Positions 43,514 through 54,635 are shown, counted from the first letter of the stretch. The stretch: DNA of 64,000 bases from Phycicoccus sp. Soil748 (GCF_001428025.1 NZ_LMSC01000007.1:237555-301554), one strand, 5' to 3'. A program made the numbers and translations. Notes: generated from the sequence alone by a model not told the origin.

Positions 43514-44164
43514 TCAGCTGGGTGAGATCTGCAGCCAGTCGTACCAGCCGTTGTGGAGCACCAGCCACGCGATCAGGCCGTACCCCGCCTGGCCCGGGTG
43601 GTGGGCCACCCGGCTGGCCGCGAGGTCGGTGCGCCACTGCTCGTGCCCGAGCAGCGGCCGGTAGCAGTCGACGAACGGCACATCCCGCCGGTTGCAGACG
43701 TCGGCCTGTGCCTCCACCAGGACGTCGAGCTTGGTGTTGAGCTCGTCGTCGTCGGTCGGGGGAGGGCTGACCACGAACGTGCCGATGCCGGCGCTCGCCG
43801 CGTCGTCCAGGATGTTGGCGAGGTTGAGCCGGTGCCGGGCCAGGGTCACGCCGGACGCGGCGTCGTTGGTGCCGACCGAGATCACCAGGCGCTTCTCCGA
43901 GCGGCCGCGCCAGCGCGGCGCGCACTCGCTCTTCCAGCGCCCGAGGATGTCCGCCGAGGTGTCGCCGCGGACGCCGAGGTTGTATGCCGTGAGCTCGAGG
44001 TCGGGGTGGTGCGTGCGCCCCACGACGCGGGACACCCAGCCCTGGCCCTTGGGGTCGCCGACCCCGGCCACCATCGAGGCGCCGAGGAAGACCATCGCGA
44101 CGTCGCGGGGCCCGTCGGCGACGACCTGGAACTCGGCACTCGGGGTGAAGGTGGGCTCGCTCAC
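43514..44164 (-). CDS. SGNH/GDSL-type hydrolase
   Basis: A 216-residue SGNH hydrolase. Block I is VFLGASMVAGVG (catalytic Ser), the block II glycine is in NLGVRGDTSADIL, block III is VGTNDAA, and block V holds the Asp/His pair region RVAHHPGQAGY. No signal peptide is visible, so it is probably cytoplasmic and may deacylate a small ester. The start is GTG at 44164; the small DUF6104 gene ends 36 bp upstream on the same strand. Confidence 0.88.
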   Translation of the reverse strand: MSEPTFTPSAEFQVVADGPRDVAMVFLGASMVAGVGDPKGQGWVSRVVGRTHHPDLELTAYNLGVRGDTSADILGRWKSECAPRWRGRSEKRLVISVGTNDAASGVTLARHRLNLANILDDAASAGIGTFVVSPPPTDDDELNTKLDVLVEAQADVCNRRDVPFVDCYRPLLGHEQWRTDLAASRVAHHPGQAGYGLIAWLVLHNGWYDWLQISPS

Positions 44165-44200
44165 GCGCTGGTCCTCATCGTCGTCATCTGGTCGTCTCGT

Positions 44201-44377
44201 TCACTCGTCATCGTCGTCGAGCCGGGCCAGCCAGGTGGCCAGCCGCTCGACGGGGGTCTCGAACTCGGGGTTGAGGTCGACGAACGTCCGCAGCTGCTCG
44301 GCCAGCCACTCGAAGGAGACCTCTTCCTCGCCCCGTCGCGCCGCGAGCTCCTCGATTCCACGATCGGTGAAGTACAC
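44201..44377 (-). CDS. DUF6104-type small acidic protein
   Basis: A 58-residue protein that starts (GTG at 44377) MYFTDRGIEELAARRGEEEV, continues SFEWLAEQLRTFVDLNPEFE and ends in an acidic tail DDDDE. This sequence pattern is strongly conserved in actinobacteria and is annotated DUF6104; no function is known. It is too short for many gene callers. It lies directly upstream of the SGNH hydrolase gene. Confidence 0.85.
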   Translation of the reverse strand: MYFTDRGIEELAARRGEEEVSFEWLAEQLRTFVDLNPEFETPVERLATWLARLDDDDE

Positions 44378-44443
44378 GCTGCAACACTAACGGGGCGCGG
44401 CCCCGAGCCTGACGAGGGCACGCGCCCACGGCGACACGAGCGC

Positions 44444-44584
44444 CTACTTCGTCATCGCCTCGTAGATGAGGACGGCGTCGACGACGGCGAAGGCGACCAG
44501 CAGCACGGACACCAGGCGGCGGCGGCGCTCCCCACGGCGGTCGCGGGCGCTGGGCGCTGGCTTGGTGTCAGTGATCGGCTGCAC
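44444..44584 (-). CDS. Small single-helix membrane protein
   Basis: A 46-residue frame starting at a GTG (44584) with GAGG upstream. A basic stretch (SARDRRGERRRR) is followed by one hydrophobic segment (LVSVLLVAFAVVDAVLIYEA) and MTK. G/C third positions and the positive-inside layout suggest a real single-pass protein, but I know no family and the evidence is modest. Confidence 0.5.
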   Translation of the reverse strand: MQPITDTKPAPSARDRRGERRRRLVSVLLVAFAVVDAVLIYEAMTK

Positions 44585-44706
44585 CCCCGGATCCTCCCAG
44601 CGCCCAACCGGCCCCCGCCTCAGTCGATCGGCTGGTTCGGCCCCCACCGGAAGAACGAGGCGTCAGGCGTCTTCCCGCTGTAACGCCAGATGAGTTCGCT
44701 TTGGAC

Positions 44707-44748
44707 ACAGGTATGCCGCGCGGCCCGTGGGCCACGCGGCATACCTGT
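44707..44748 (-). terminator. Hairpin terminator downstream of kgd
   Basis: A 14-bp stem, ACAGGTATGCCGCG at 44707-44720 with CGCGGCATACCTGT at 44735-44748. The loop can itself pair (GGCCC with GGGCC). It begins 26 bases after the kgd stop on the minus strand. Confidence 0.8.
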
Positions 44749-44773
44749 CGTTGCGTGGGGTTGTGGCTGTCGG

Positions 44774-47700
44774 TCAGCGAGCCAGGGCGGCGGCGATCAG
44801 CTCGGCCTGCTGCTCGGCGTGGCGCTTGCTCGACCCGGTGGCCGGCGAGGCCGAGGCCTTGCGCGACACCACCTGCAGGGCGCGGGTCTCGCCGAGGTCG
44901 GCGAGGGCCTGCGGCAGGTTGAGCGCCATGAACGGCCACGCGCCCTGGTTGCGGGGCTCGTCCTGCACCCAGACCACGTCGGCGTTCGGGTACTTCGCGA
45001 GCTCGGCGGCGATCTCCTTGGCCGGCAGGGGAGCGAGCTGCTCCACCCGCACGATCGCGGTCGCGCCGTCGTCGGCCTTGTCGCGGGCGGCCTCGAGGTC
45101 GTAGACCACCTTGCCGCTCGCGAGCAGCACCCGCGTCACCGCAGACGCGTCGAGCTGCTTGCGCTCGGGCAGCACCGGGCGGAACGTGCCGGTGGTGAAG
45201 TCCTCCGGCATGCTGCTTGCCGCCTTGAGCCGCAGCATCGACTTCGGGGTGAAGACGATGAGCGGACGACGCGGACGGGCGTAGGCCTGGCGACGCAGCA
45301 GGTGGAAGTAGCTCGCCGGCGTCGACGGGTAGGCCACCGTCATGTTGTCCTCGGCGCACATGGTCAGGAAGCGCTCGATACGGGCCGAGGAGTGGTCCGG
45401 TCCCTGGCCCTCGTAGCCGTGGGGGAGCAGCAGCACGACGGACGAGCGCTGGCCCCACTTCTGCTCCGAGGAGGAGATGAACTCGTCGACGACGGTCTGC
45501 GCGCCGTTGAAGAAGTCGCCGAACTGCGCCTCCCACAGCACGAGCGCGTCGGGGCGCTCGACCGAGTAGCCGTACTCGAAGCCCATCGCCGCGAACTCCG
45601 ACAGCAGCGAGTCGTAGACCCAGAACCGGGCCTGGCCGTCGCCGAGGTAGAGCAGCGGCGTCCACTCCTCGGCGGTGCTCTTGTCGATGAGCACGGCGTG
45701 GCGCTGGACGAACGTGCCACGCCGGCTGTCCTGCCCGGCGAGGCGCACCGGGGTGCCCTCCATGAGCAGCGACCCGAACGCCGCGAGCTCGCCGGTGGCC
45801 CAGTCGATGCCGCCGTCGCGCATCGAGGCCGCGCGCTTCTCCATCGCCTGCGCCAGCTTCGGGTGGACGGTGAAGCCGGGCGGCGGGTTCACGAACGCGT
45901 CGCCGATGTGCTGCAGCACGTCCGCGGTGATGGCCGTCTGGTCGGCGGCACGCGTGCTGGTGTCCTTCGCCTGCGCCGACGGCGGCTCGAGGCCCGAGTG
46001 GCCCTCGGCGTCGGTGCCGGCCAGCGTGGGGTTGGTGGCCTCCTCGGAGGCCTCCTTGAGGGCCGCCTTGGTCTCGACGAAGACCCGCTCGAGCTGCTGC
46101 TGGTAGTCGCGCAGCGCTGCCTCCGCCTCCTCCTGCCCGATGTCGCCGCGGCCGATGAGGGCCTCGGTGTAGAGCTTGCGGACCGAGCGCTTGGCCTCGA
46201 TGAGGTTGTACATGAGCGGCTGGGTCATCGACGGGTCGTCGCCCTCGTTGTGGCCACGGCGGCGGTAGCACACCATGTCGATGACGACGTCCTTGTTGAA
46301 CTCCTGCCGGAACTCGTAGGCCAGCTCGGCCACGCGGACACAGGCCTCCGGGTCGTCACCGTTCACGTGGAAGATCGGCGCCTGGATCATGCGGGCGACG
46401 TCGGTGGAGTACGTGCTCGACCGCGAGGCGCTCGGCGAGGTCGTGAAGCCGACCTGGTTGTTGATGACGACGTGGATCGTGCCGCCGGTGCGGTAGCCGC
46501 GCAGCTGCGAGAGGTTGAGCGTCTCGGCCACGACACCCTGACCGGCGAACGCCGCGTCACCGTGCATGAGCAGCGGCAGCACGGTGAAGTCCTCACCGGC
46601 GAGGTCGAGGCGGTCCTGCTTGGCGCGGGTGATGCCCTCGAGCACCGGGTTGACGGCCTCGAGGTGGGAGGGGTTGGCGGCGAGGTAGACCTTGGTCTTG
46701 CTGCCGTCCTCGGCGACGAACTCGCCCTCGGTGCCCAGGTGGTACTTCACGTCGCCGGAGCCCTGCACGGACTTGGGGTCCTGCTTGCCCTCGAACTCGC
46801 GGAAGATCTGGCCGTAGGACTTGCCCGCGATGTTGGCGAGCACGTTGAGGCGGCCGCGGTGCGGCATACCGATGCACACCTCGTCCATGGAGTCGGCGGC
46901 GGCGCGGCACAGGATGCGGTCGAGCAGCGCGATGACCGACTCGCCACCCTCGAGGCTGAACCGCTTCTGGCCCACGAACTTGGTCTGCAGGAACGTCTCG
47001 AACGCCTCGGCGGCGTTGAGGCGGCGCAGGATCCGCAGCTGCTCGTCGGGACCGGGCTTGGCGTAGCCGACCTCGATCTTGGCCTGGAGCCAGCGGCGCT
47101 GCTCGGGGTCCTGGATGTGCATGTACTCGGTGCCGATGGTGCGGCAGTAGGAGTCACGCAGGATGCCGAGGATCTTGCGCAGCCGCAGCATCGGCGCCCC
47201 GCCGAACCCGCCGGTCGCGAAGTCGCGCTCGAGGTCCCACAGCGTGAGCCCGTGCGACGTCACGTCGAGGTCGGGGTGGCGGCGCTGGCGGTACTCCAGC
47301 GGGTCGGTGTCGGCCATCAGGTGGCCGCGCACGCGGTAGGCGTGGATGAGCTCCTGCACGCGCGCCGTCTTGTTGACGTCGTCGTCGTGGTGGGCGGAGA
47401 TGTCCTGGACCCAGCGGACCGGCTCGTAGGGCAGGCGCAGCGACTCGAAGATCTCGTCGTAGAAGCCGTTCTCGCCGAGCAGCAGCTGGTGCACGATCCG
47501 CAGGAAGTCACCGGACTGCGCGCCCTGGATGATGCGGTGGTCGTAGGTGCTGGTCAGGGTGAGGATCTTGGAGACGGCGTTGCGGTTGAGGGTCTCCTGG
47601 CTCGCGCCCTGCCACTCGGCGGGGTACTCCAGCGCGCCGACGCCGATGATCGCGCCCTGGCCGGCCATCAGGCGCGGCACCGAGTGGACGGTGCCGATCG

Positions 47701-48685
47701 TGCCCGGGTTGGTCAGCGTGAGCGTCGTGCCCTGGAAGTCCTCGACCGTCAGCTTGCCGCCGCGGGCCTTCTTGACGACGTCCTCGTAGGCGGTCCAGAA
47801 GTGCGCGAAGTCCATCGACTCGGCGGACTTGATCGAGGGGACGAGCAGCTGGCGGGTGCCGTCGGGCTTGGCCATGTCGATGGCGAGGCCGAGGTTGACG
47901 TGGCCGGGCACGACCAGCGCCGGCTTGCCCTTCTCGTCGGTGGTGTAGCCGTTGTTCATCTCCGGCATGTGGCCCAGCGCCTTGACCAGGGCGTAGCCGA
48001 TGAGGTGGGTGAACGACACCTTGCCACCGCGCGAGCGGGCCAGGTGGTTGTTGATGACGACGCGGTTGTCGATGAGGAGCTTGGCCGGGACCGCGCGCAC
48101 GCTGGTCGCGGTCGGCACCGTCAGCGACGACTCCATGTTGGTCACCGTGCGGGCGCTCGCGCCTCGCAGCGGCTTGACCTCGTCCTGGTTGACCGGGCCG
48201 GTGGCCTTGGGGACCTCGGGGTCGCGGGGCTTGGGCTGCTCCTTGGCGGCCGCGGCCTCCTTGTCCTCCGGCTTGTCGGCGACGGCCGTGTCGGTCTTCG
48301 CGTCGGAGCGGTCGGTGCTCGTCGCCTGCGGCTTGCCCGAGTCGGTGGCCGACGACGCCTTCGCGGTGGTGGCCGGCTGGGCGCTCGCCGAGGCCGGCTT
48401 GGTGGCCTGCGCGGCGGCGCTCGCCTTGGCCGGGGCGCTCTCCTGCGCGGCGGGCTTCGACGCGGCCGGGGCGGTCGGGGCCTGCGCGGTCGGGGCCGAC
48501 GACGTGCCGCCGTTCACCGACCCGTTGCCCTCGCCCTCCGACGGCTGGTAGTCCTCGAAGAACGACCACCACGCCTTGTCGACGGAGTTCTTGTCGTTCT
48601 TGTACTGCTCATAGAGCTCGTCCACGAGCCACTCGTTCGGCCCGAAGGCCGCCATGGGGTCGCTGGTCGGGGACTGGTCGGGCAC
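44774..48685 (-). CDS. kgd: Multifunctional 2-oxoglutarate decarboxylase/dehydrogenase E1-E2 (Kgd)
   Basis: A 1303-residue actinobacterial KGD/SucA fusion. An N-terminal helix ([20 protein letters not shown]) is followed by an Ala/Pro/Lys-rich linker to about residue 150. Then comes the E2 acyltransferase-like domain ([20 protein letters not shown] and [16 protein letters not shown]). The rest is the ThDP-dependent E1 part with [36 protein letters not shown] and a C-terminal transketolase half ([22 protein letters not shown] [20 protein letters not shown]). It links 2-oxoglutarate to succinyl-CoA in the TCA cycle. No lipoyl domain is present, as expected. The start is GTG at 48685; it is a single-gene unit. 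Confidence 0.96.
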   Translation of the reverse strand: MPDQSPTSDPMAAFGPNEWLVDELYEQYKNDKNSVDKAWWSFFEDYQPSEGEGNGSVNGGTSSAPTAQAPTAPAASKPAAQESAPAKASAAAQATKPASASAQPATTAKASSATDSGKPQATSTDRSDAKTDTAVADKPEDKEAAAAKEQPKPRDPEVPKATGPVNQDEVKPLRGASARTVTNMESSLTVPTATSVRAVPAKLLIDNRVVINNHLARSRGGKVSFTHLIGYALVKALGHMPEMNNGYTTDEKGKPALVVPGHVNLGLAIDMAKPDGTRQLLVPSIKSAESMDFAHFWTAYEDVVKKARGGKLTVEDFQGTTLTLTNPGTIGTVHSVPRLMAGQGAIIGVGALEYPAEWQGASQETLNRNAVSKILTLTSTYDHRIIQGAQSGDFLRIVHQLLLGENGFYDEIFESLRLPYEPVRWVQDISAHHDDDVNKTARVQELIHAYRVRGHLMADTDPLEYRQRRHPDLDVTSHGLTLWDLERDFATGGFGGAPMLRLRKILGILRDSYCRTIGTEYMHIQDPEQRRWLQAKIEVGYAKPGPDEQLRILRRLNAAEAFETFLQTKFVGQKRFSLEGGESVIALLDRILCRAAADSMDEVCIGMPHRGRLNVLANIAGKSYGQIFREFEGKQDPKSVQGSGDVKYHLGTEGEFVAEDGSKTKVYLAANPSHLEAVNPVLEGITRAKQDRLDLAGEDFTVLPLLMHGDAAFAGQGVVAETLNLSQLRGYRTGGTIHVVINNQVGFTTSPSASRSSTYSTDVARMIQAPIFHVNGDDPEACVRVAELAYEFRQEFNKDVVIDMVCYRRRGHNEGDDPSMTQPLMYNLIEAKRSVRKLYTEALIGRGDIGQEEAEAALRDYQQQLERVFVETKAALKEASEEATNPTLAGTDAEGHSGLEPPSAQAKDTSTRAADQTAITADVLQHIGDAFVNPPPGFTVHPKLAQAMEKRAASMRDGGIDWATGELAAFGSLLMEGTPVRLAGQDSRRGTFVQRHAVLIDKSTAEEWTPLLYLGDGQARFWVYDSLLSEFAAMGFEYGYSVERPDALVLWEAQFGDFFNGAQTVVDEFISSSEQKWGQRSSVVLLLPHGYEGQGPDHSSARIERFLTMCAEDNMTVAYPSTPASYFHLLRRQAYARPRRPLIVFTPKSMLRLKAASSMPEDFTTGTFRPVLPERKQLDASAVTRVLLASGKVVYDLEAARDKADDGATAIVRVEQLAPLPAKEIAAELAKYPNADVVWVQDEPRNQGAWPFMALNLPQALADLGETRALQVVSRKASASPATGSSKRHAEQQAELIAAALAR

Positions 48686-48837
48686 GGCGGATACGCCTCT
48701 TTCGTAGCGTCGACAATGACGGGCAATGGGTCCCCCCAGCCTATCCCCGTCGGCGTGCTCGGCGTCATCCGGGTGAGCCGCCGCGAGACGGGGCTCACCG
48801 GCCGCGCCATACCCCTCCCCACCTGCGGGTATGCCGC

Positions 48838-48867
48838 GGGGCCGGCCTCCTCACGGAAACCGGCCCC
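48838..48867 (-). terminator. Possible terminator after the ABC-2 permease gene
   Basis: GGGGCCGG at 48838-48845 can pair with CCGGCCCC at 48860-48867 (14-base loop), 22 bases past the permease stop. It is a moderate hairpin without a T-run. Confidence 0.45.
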
Positions 48868-48889
48868 ACGGCCGCGGTGCTGTCGGGTC

Positions 48890-49710
48890 TCAGGTGATGT
48901 CGCGCCGTGCCGTGAGCACCGAGCCGACCACGGACAGGACCGCGGCGTAGCCGGTGAGGATCAGGGCGGACAGCCACCACGAGAAGTACGGGCTCGCGTC
49001 CCCGCCCGCGCCCCCGGTGGGGTCGCTGGTGACGAGCATCCCGGCGGTCAGGTTGCCCGGGACGAACTTCGACGCGGTCGTCCAGCCCAGGATCCCGAAC
49101 ACGATGTTGAGGATCATCTGGAGCAGGAAGGCGATGCCGACCGCGATGAGGACCGCGGCGATCTGGTTGCGCACCAGCATCCCGAAGCCGAAGCCGAGCA
49201 GCGTCCACACGACGAAGGCCAGGATCATGACGGCCAGCGTCTTCTGGACCTCGCCGTTGCCGAGGAACGTCGCGTGACCCTTGATCGACAGCATCCCCGC
49301 GCCACCGGCCACGGCCGCGATGTCGTAGATCACCGCGTAGACGGCGCTGATCAGCAGGATCGCCACGACCTTGGACACCAGCACCTTCCACCGCACCGGC
49401 GTCGACAGCACGGTCGCCGTGAACGTCTTGTGGCGGAACTCCTGGGTGATGAGCAGGACCCCCAGCGCCAGCGGGAAGAGCGCCGCGATGCTGAAGATGA
49501 TGAACCCGGCGGAGTAGACGAACTGGGCGGCACCCGGCGAGCTCGCCGACAGGACCTGGCCCTCACCGCCGCCGCCCTCCGGCTCGAGGCCGACCAGGGC
49601 AGCGAAGCCCACCGAGATGAGCGCGCTGAGGACGAACATCCCCAGGCCGAGCCCCCACCACAGACGGGTCGTGAAGATCTTGCGGATCTCGGACTTGATC
49701 GCGCCGCCCA

Positions 49711-49711
<1 letters not shown>
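48890..49711 (-). CDS. ABC-2 type transporter permease
   Basis: A 273-residue permease with six hydrophobic segments: LWWGLGLGMFVLSALISVGF at the start, then FIIFSIAALFPLALGVLLIT, VVAILLISAVYAVIYDIAAV, MILAFVVWTLLGFGFGMLV, AVLIAVGIAFLLQMILNIVF and a last helix before ARRDIT. FRHKTFTATVLSTPVR after the second segment is typical of ABC-2 exporters. Its ATG shares one base with the ATPase stop (TGATG). The substrate is unknown. Confidence 0.88.
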
Positions 49712-50706
<995 letters not shown>

Positions 50707-50813
50707 CGTTCCCCCGGTCTCAGGTGCATGGGCGCCATCCTCCCAACTGACGCGGGGGGAGGGTCAACGCGGTTTGTCCCCGGCGCGTCGCGCGACCCTA
50801 GGATGGCCGCACT

Positions 50814-52187
50814 ATGACCGAATGGTTGCTGGTCCTTGCCGGCGTGGGGTTGACGGCCGGGACCGCTGTCTTCGTGGCGACCGAGTTCTCGCTCGTCGCG
50901 CTGGACCGCCCGACGGTGCAGAAGGCGATCGACGCCGGCGACGGTCGCGCCGAGACGGTGCTGGGGTCGCTGCGCCGGCTGTCGACGCAGCTGTCCGCGG
51001 CGCAGGTGGGCATCACGCTGACCACCCTGGTCCTCGGTTTCCTCACCACCCCGTCGCTGGGCAAGCTCCTGCAGACGCCGCTCGGGGCGCTCGGGCTCGC
51101 CGGGACCACCCTCGACTCCGTCTCCTCGACGCTCGCCCTGGCCATCGCCACCGTGTTCTCCATGGTCTTCGGCGAGCTGCTGCCGCAGTTCCTGGGGATA
51201 TCGGCGCCCCTGGCCACGGCCAAGGTCGTGACGATGCCGGTCCGCGCGTTCGCCCTCGTCTCGCGCCCGCTGATCGTGGTCCTCAACGGCTCCGCCAACC
51301 TCTTCCTGCGCGCCCTCGGCATCACCCCGCAGGAGGAGCTGTCCGGGGCGCGGACCCCGCAGGAGCTCGCCTCCCTGGTCCGCCGCTCGGCCGAGGCGGG
51401 CACCCTCGACGAGGGGACGGCCCGGCTCGTCACCCGGTCCCTCGGCTTCGGTGAGCAGACCGCGGCCGACGTGATGAGCCCGCGCGCCCGGTCGTCGTCC
51501 ATCGAGCGCACCGCGACCGCCGACGACGTCGTCCGGCTCGCGCGCCGTACCGGCCACTCCCGCTTCCCCGTCACCGGCGAGGACTGGGACGACATCGACG
51601 GCGTCGTCCACGTCAAGCGCGCCATCGCCGTCCCGCACGAACGGCGCGCCGACGTCCCCGTCTCCGCGCTGATGGTGCCGCCGCTGCTCGTGCCCGAGAC
51701 GATCCGGCTCGACCCGCTGCTGCTCATGCTGCGCGAGCACGGCCTGCAGCTCGCCATCGTGGTCGACGAGTACGGCGGGACCGCCGGCATCGTCACCCTC
51801 GAGGACGTCGTCGAGGAGATCGTGGGGGAGGTGTCCGACGAGCACGACGTGTTCCGGACGACCGGCCGCGAGCTCACCGACGGGTCGTGGACCGTGCCCG
51901 GGCTCTGGCGCCCCGACGAGGTGCGCGACCGCCTCGGCGCCGAGGTGCCCGACGGTCCCGCCTACGAGACCACGGGCGGGTTCGTGATGGCCGAGCTCGG
52001 GCGCATACCCGTCGTCGGCGACACGGTGAGCATCCCCGGGTGGGAGATCACGGTCCTGGCCATGGACGGGATGCGCGCGGACCGGCTGCGGTTCCGCGCG
52101 CAGGAGCCCGCTGAGGGCGAGGTCGATGCTGGTGGTGCCCCGTCGACGGGTACGGCGTCCGCCCAGTCCGAGGGAGAGCGGCCGTGA
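50814..52187 (+). CDS. CNNM/HlyC-CorC family transporter protein with CBS pair (first)
   Basis: A 457-residue protein. The N-terminal CNNM (DUF21) membrane domain covers about residues 1-180 (VFVATEFSLVALDRPTVQ, STQLSAAQVGITLTTLVLGF, VFSMVFGELLPQFLG). Two CBS motifs follow (ADVMSPRARSSSIERTATAD and the second ending VVDEYGGTAGIVTLEDVVEE), then a C-terminal CorC_HlyC domain (TVPGLWRPDEVRDRLGAEV). The family is tied to magnesium or other cation homeostasis. It is coupled by GTGA to a second, shorter member. Confidence 0.9.
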   Translation: MTEWLLVLAGVGLTAGTAVFVATEFSLVALDRPTVQKAIDAGDGRAETVLGSLRRLSTQLSAAQVGITLTTLVLGFLTTPSLGKLLQTPLGALGLAGTTLDSVSSTLALAIATVFSMVFGELLPQFLGISAPLATAKVVTMPVRAFALVSRPLIVVLNGSANLFLRALGITPQEELSGARTPQELASLVRRSAEAGTLDEGTARLVTRSLGFGEQTAADVMSPRARSSSIERTATADDVVRLARRTGHSRFPVTGEDWDDIDGVVHVKRAIAVPHERRADVPVSALMVPPLLVPETIRLDPLLLMLREHGLQLAIVVDEYGGTAGIVTLEDVVEEIVGEVSDEHDVFRTTGRELTDGSWTVPGLWRPDEVRDRLGAEVPDGPAYETTGGFVMAELGRIPVVGDTVSIPGWEITVLAMDGMRADRLRFRAQEPAEGEVDAGGAPSTGTASAQSEGERP

Positions 52188-53218
52188 GCGTCGCCGCCGT
52201 CTGGGTGACGGTCCTGCTGCTCCTGCTCAACGCGTTCTTCGTCGGGGCCGAGTTCGCGGCGATGGCCGCCCGCCGCTCCACCCTGGAGCCGCTGGCCGCC
52301 GCGGGGTCGCGCCGCGCCCAGACCTGCCTCGACGCCCTCGAGCAGATGGGGTCGCTGCTCGCCTGCGCCCAGCTCGGCATCACCGTCTGCTCGGTGCTGC
52401 TCGGTGCCATCTCCGAGGCGGCCCTGCACCACGCCCTCGAGCCCGTGGTCAGGCACCTGTCGCTCCCGACCGGGGTCGCCGACGGGGCGGCCCTGGCGCT
52501 CGCGCTGCTCATCGTCGTCTACCTGCACGTCGTGGTCGGCGAGATGATCCCCAAGAACCTCGCGCTCGCCGGACCCGAGCGCTCGGCGCTGGTCCTGGTG
52601 CCGGTGCTGCTGGTCATCACCCGCGCGCTGCGGCCCGTCATCTCGGTGATGGAGCACCTGGCGAAGGCGCTGGTCCGGTTGTTCGGGGTCGAGCCCAAGG
52701 ACGAGATCACCTCGACGTTCACGGTCGAGGAGGTCGAGCACATCCTCGCCGAGAGCCACCACGAGGGGCTGATCGAGGAGGGCCAGCACGGGCTGGTCGG
52801 TGCGGCGCTGGAGTTCAGCGACAAGGACGCGGTCGACGTCGCCGTGCCGCTCGACGACCTCGTGACCCTGCCGGTCACCGCCACGCCCGACGACGTCGAG
52901 CGGCTGGTGGCCAAGCGCGGCTTCTCGCGCTACCCGCTCGTCGACCGCGCGGGCGGGCTCGCCGGCTACCTGCACCTCAAGGACGTGCTCTACGCCGACG
53001 ACACCGAGCGCGACATCGCCGTCCCGGTCAAGCGCGTCCGCAAGCTGGCGACCGTCCAGGCAGCGGACGAGGTCGAGGACGTGCTGCGGACCATGCAGCT
53101 GACGGGCGCCCACCTGGCCCGGGTGGTCGACACCGACGGGGTGACCATCGGCGTCGTCTTCCTGGAGGACGTCATCGAGGAGCTCGTCGGCGAGGTCACC
53201 GACGCCTCCCAGCGCTGA
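52184..53218 (+). CDS. CNNM/HlyC-CorC family protein with CBS pair (second, short)
   Basis: A 344-residue paralogue starting at GTG 52184. The CNNM domain (AFFVGAEFAAMAARRSTLEP, LLACAQLGITVCSVLLGAIS, VVVGEMIPKNLALAGPERSA) and two CBS motifs (to VFLEDVIEELVGEV) are present, but the C-terminal CorC_HlyC domain of its partner is missing. Tandem long/short pairs like this are frequent in actinobacteria and may act as a heteromer. Confidence 0.9.
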   Translation: MSVAAVWVTVLLLLLNAFFVGAEFAAMAARRSTLEPLAAAGSRRAQTCLDALEQMGSLLACAQLGITVCSVLLGAISEAALHHALEPVVRHLSLPTGVADGAALALALLIVVYLHVVVGEMIPKNLALAGPERSALVLVPVLLVITRALRPVISVMEHLAKALVRLFGVEPKDEITSTFTVEEVEHILAESHHEGLIEEGQHGLVGAALEFSDKDAVDVAVPLDDLVTLPVTATPDDVERLVAKRGFSRYPLVDRAGGLAGYLHLKDVLYADDTERDIAVPVKRVRKLATVQAADEVEDVLRTMQLTGAHLARVVDTDGVTIGVVFLEDVIEELVGEVTDASQR

Positions 53219-53262
53219 GCCGCCCTCCGCCACCTGCGCCTCGCCTCACCCACACGTCGAGG

Positions 53263-54303
53263 TCACCCGTCAGCCCGGACCTCGCCCCCCTCACACGTCG
53301 AGGTGGTGTCAAACCGTCCCGTCCAGGCGGGGTGAGGGCGATCTGCCACCACCTCGACGCCGAGGTAGGCAGCCAGCCGGCGCAGGAGGGCGTGTCGCCG
53401 AGCCGGGTTGGTGTGGTCGGAGCGGGTCAGCTCGACGTACTTCCAGCCGTCGTCCTCCACGAGCAGCCGGCGGCTGATGTCGTCGTCGCCCCGGCGGAAG
53501 TTGCCGAAGTGGTGAGCGCCCTGGTACTCCGCGACCACCTTGCGCTCTCGCCAGACGAAGTCGCCCCGGCACAGGAAGCCCGACCCGTCGGCCGCCATCA
53601 CCGCGACGTTGACCTCGGGCTCGGGCAGGCCGTGACGACAGAAGAGCAGGCGGCTGCGCGTCTCCATGGCCGAGTCGGCCCCGACCCTCACCCACGCCAG
53701 GGCCTCACGAAGCCCGCGGACGCCCCGGGCGCCCCGACCGCGGCGGTCGAGGGCCAGCCGCAGCGGCTCGGTGCTCCCCGCCAGCCGCGCCACCCGGTCG
53801 CCGGCGACGACGAGGTCCTCCACGCCCAGCAGGCTGCCGAGGTCGACCCACGTGTCGGCCATCGAGACCAGGCGCAGCCCACGCACGACCACCAGGTGGC
53901 GCGACTGGAGGCCGAGGTGCGGGGTGACGCCGGGGCGGTCGACCGGGTTGCGCCCGGTCGGGCGCATGACGTGCAGTGGCCGGACGTGCTCGTGGCTGCG
54001 GGGGAGCGGTATGCCGTGGAGCAGGGCCGCGGTGCAGTGCGAGAAGGCGGCGTCGTCCGGCAGCACGAGCGCCGCCGCGCAGGCGTCTGCCTGTACCTGC
54101 GCCCGGACGTCGAGGACTGGCCCACCCGGGTCGCGGAGCGACGGGTCTCCTGCGGTCGCGGCCACGCGGCGTACGCCGTGGAAGGGGCGCTCGAGGTCGG
54201 CGCCACGAAGGCGGCCCTCGGTCAGGCCGGCCGCGGCTGCCTGGGTGGTGCTGAACGCGCGGCCGGCCAGGGTGGCGGGCAGGGGCGTCGGTCGACCGGG
54301 CAT
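53263..54303 (-). CDS. DUF559/Vsr-like nuclease-domain protein (AbiEi-like N-terminus)
   Basis: A 346-residue protein. The N-terminal part (GRAFSTTQAAAAGLTEGRLR, FHGVRRV) looks like the winged-helix region of AbiEi-type proteins. The C-terminal domain has the DUF559 endonuclease-like pattern: GDFVWRERKVVAEYQGAHHF with the D...ExQ residues, then DGWKYVELTRSDH. The ATG at 54303 was chosen over a TTG-region extension to 54351. Such genes are common, often in several copies, in actinobacteria; nuclease activity is unproven. The last 18 or so sensible codons are made by a palindromic repeat (53299-53356), and a second copy lies just upstream of the gene. Confidence 0.8.
   Translation of the reverse strand: MPGRPTPLPATLAGRAFSTTQAAAAGLTEGRLRGADLERPFHGVRRVAATAGDPSLRDPGGPVLDVRAQVQADACAAALVLPDDAAFSHCTAALLHGIPLPRSHEHVRPLHVMRPTGRNPVDRPGVTPHLGLQSRHLVVVRGLRLVSMADTWVDLGSLLGVEDLVVAGDRVARLAGSTEPLRLALDRRGRGARGVRGLREALAWVRVGADSAMETRSRLLFCRHGLPEPEVNVAVMAADGSGFLCRGDFVWRERKVVAEYQGAHHFGNFRRGDDDISRRLLVEDDGWKYVELTRSDHTNPARRHALLRRLAAYLGVEVVADRPHPAWTGRFDTTSTCEGGEVRADG
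53299..53356. repeat. 58-bp palindromic repeat, copy A (inside the DUF559 gene 3' end)
   Basis: Begins CGAGGTGGTGTCAAACCGTC and ends GATCTGCCACCACCTCG. The ends are near-perfect inverted repeats (CGAGGTGGTG / CACCACCTCG) and the interior also pairs partly. It has the same length and most of the same bases as copy B at 54384-54441, in the same orientation. It looks like a REP-type or miniature element. Confidence 0.75.
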
Positions 54304-54383
54304 GCACCGCAGGGTGGCGCAGGCGCGCCATACCGGTCCGCAGTCATCCACAGGCCCGGGTCCGCGACGCCCGGGAACCTCGC

Positions 54384-54441
54384 CGAGGTGGTGGCAAACC
54401 GTCCTGTCCGGGCCGGGTCGGGACGATCTGCCACCACCTCG
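54384..54441. repeat. 58-bp palindromic repeat, copy B (upstream of the DUF559 gene)
   Basis: Begins CGAGGTGGTGGCAAACCGTC and ends GATCTGCCACCACCTCG. The terminal 13 bases (CGAGGTGGTGGCA / TGCCACCACCTCG) are a perfect inverted repeat, so this is the more intact copy. It lies 81 bases before the DUF559 gene start, between that gene and the tRNA. Confidence 0.78.
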
Positions 54442-54471
54442 ACGCGGGGTGGGTGCGGTCCGGACACGGCG

Positions 54472-54500
54472 AAGGGCCGACCGCGTCGCGGTCGGCCCTT
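54472..54500 (+). terminator. Rho-independent-like terminator next to tRNA-Arg
   Basis: A 13-bp stem, 54472-54484 with 54488-54500 (AAGGGCCGACCGC and GCGGTCGGCCCTT), loop GTC, followed on the + strand by TTT. Oriented best for rightward transcripts, but it also lies just 3' of the minus-strand tRNA and may stop that transcript. Confidence 0.7.
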
Positions 54501-54506
54501 TTTGGG

Positions 54507-54578
54507 TGCCCCCGGCAGGATTCGAACCTGCGCTCCCGCCTCCGGAGGGCGGTGCTCTATCCCCTGAGCTACGGGGGC
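54507..54578 (-). tRNA. tRNA-Arg (anticodon CCG)
   Basis: 72 nt folding into a full cloverleaf on the minus strand: acceptor GCCCCCG/CGGGGGC with discriminator A, D-arm GCTC/GAGC, anticodon stem CCGCC/GGCGG with loop CTCCGGA (anticodon CCG), and T-arm GCAGG-TTCGAAT-CCTGC. CCA is not encoded. Confidence 0.95.
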
Positions 54579-54635
54579 CGATGCACGTCCGGTGATGGAC
54601 GCGCTCGGTGAGGTTAGCAGCCTAGGGTGTGCTCC

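Noticed and set aside
53220..54580. Genomic island integrated at tRNA-Arg.
   Set aside because: No integrase and no direct repeat of the tRNA 3' end were seen; only the 58-bp palindromic repeats are present.
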